Of a stretch of 64,000 nt of DNA, positions 63,782-64,000 are shown one piece after another (positions within the stretch are counted from its first letter, which is position 1; each line of letters begins with the position of its first letter). The notes under the pieces were generated by a model. The model saw only the letters and a program-made list of their open reading frames with translations. It was not told the DNA's origin and did not search any database. The DNA is from Phycisphaerales bacterium (GTDB taxonomy: Bacteria > Planctomycetota > Phycisphaerae > Phycisphaerales > SM1A02): assembly GCA_029260575.1 (NCBI GenBank), contig JAJDDB010000027.1:744205-808204 (forward strand), given 5' to 3'. Position numbers and translations under genes: made by a program.

Positions 63782-64000
63782 CTAGGCCCTGTCTGACGGA
63801 TCGAGAAGTCGCAGGCAGCGTTGAATCATGGCAAGTTTGACCATCGCCAGGTAGTGCATCGCCAGTTTTTCGTAGCGCGTGGCGAGTCGTCGGCAACACT
63901 TCAACCAGCCGATGCAGCGCTCCACAACGTTGCGCCGCTTGTACTTTGTTCTGTTCAGTGGTTCCGGCGGTTGGTTGCGTCGCGTCGGAATCACCGCTTC
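63782..64000 (-). CDS. IS5-family transposase, C-terminal end (continues beyond window)
   Basis: The last 72 codons of a DDE transposase: YKRRNVVERCIGWLKCCRRLATRYEKLAMHYLAMVKLAMIQRCLRLL contains the Glu of the YREK-like motif (RRNVVERxxGWLK), diagnostic for the IS5/IS1031-type group. The gene runs from outside the right edge. It is probably functional since no stop or shift is seen, but only the end is visible. Confidence 0.88.
   Translation of the reverse strand, partial: EAVIPTRRNQPPEPLNRTKYKRRNVVERCIGWLKCCRRLATRYEKLAMHYLAMVKLAMIQRCLRLLDPSDRA
63784..64000 (-). mobile_element. IS5-family insertion sequence, one end (cut by window edge)
   Basis: The terminal sequence AGGCCCTGTCTGACGG at 63784 is the typical end of IS5-family (IS427/IS1031 group) elements, and the transposase stop codon lies within it. 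The preceding CT-A could be the target dinucleotide duplication. The other end is outside the window. Confidence 0.8.

Noticed and set aside
53306..64000. A second copy of the tRNA-Glu 3' end as right attachment site of the island
   Set aside because: No repeat of the T-arm and acceptor sequence was seen up to the window edge, so island extent cannot be fixed.

Overview
The window looks like a stretch of chromosome from a planctomycete, most likely of the Phycisphaerae type. The reasons are three secreted proteins with C-terminal dockerin-like calcium loops rich in VDVFDLLDLLAAWG, paired membrane proteins ending in a CxKCAYPV...CTECGR zinc ribbon, a GldA/F/G-like export operon with DUF4340, a short bifunctional PutA, and a WXG100/FtsK locus in a Gram-negative-looking background. 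No rRNA was found, so the assignment is an inference from protein style.

Layout. 1-5 kb: end of an unknown gene, class I aldolase, gamma-glutamyltransferase, a highly structured intergenic RNA candidate (about 3045-3510, minus strand) and mnmA. 5-10.4 kb: three tandem secreted paralogues with dockerin-like ends. 10.4-18.3 kb: RNase HII-like protein, fusA with a long leader, two tandem RsbU-like phosphatases, ribD. 18.3-23.8 kb (minus): ABC/Gld-type operon. 23.9-33.2 kb: GAF/response regulator, prmC, a glycosyltransferase, an Imm26-like gene bracketed by a 78-bp duplication of the glycosyltransferase 3' end, a DinB-like protein, two zinc-ribbon membrane proteins, a degenerate minisatellite, a Rieske protein and an ATP-grasp protein. 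33.2-46.4 kb: putA, HPF, a small Cys-rich protein, yifB/comM, a TSUP exporter, a three-gene operon ending in cmk and plsC, gcvH and a Lol/Mac-type ABC exporter. 46.5-51.6 kb: a compact type VII-secretion-like operon (WXG100 protein, coiled-coil protein, second small WXG-like protein, EssC-like triple-ATPase protein). 51.6-53.2 kb: small membrane protein, nucleosidase, anchored protein.

A tRNA-Glu gene at 53.3 kb marks the change to an accessory island that continues past the window end. It holds a large serine recombinase, a decayed type I restriction R-subunit, a Ser/Thr kinase cut off by an IS3-family element, a second truncated IS3-family element, a three-gene ubiquitin-like conjugation operon (triple-Ubl protein, E1-like ThiF protein with an extra N-terminal domain, DUF6527 protein), and, divergently, an RHH/GNAT/XRE/ImmA-like regulatory operon in which two genes carry single-base frameshifts, then the end of an IS5-family element.

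The two loci most worth attention are the ubiquitin-like operon, whose promoter shares an inverted-repeat operator with the divergent toxin/regulator operon, and the WXG100/FtsK locus. The unassigned structured RNA upstream of ggt is the best candidate for something not described.
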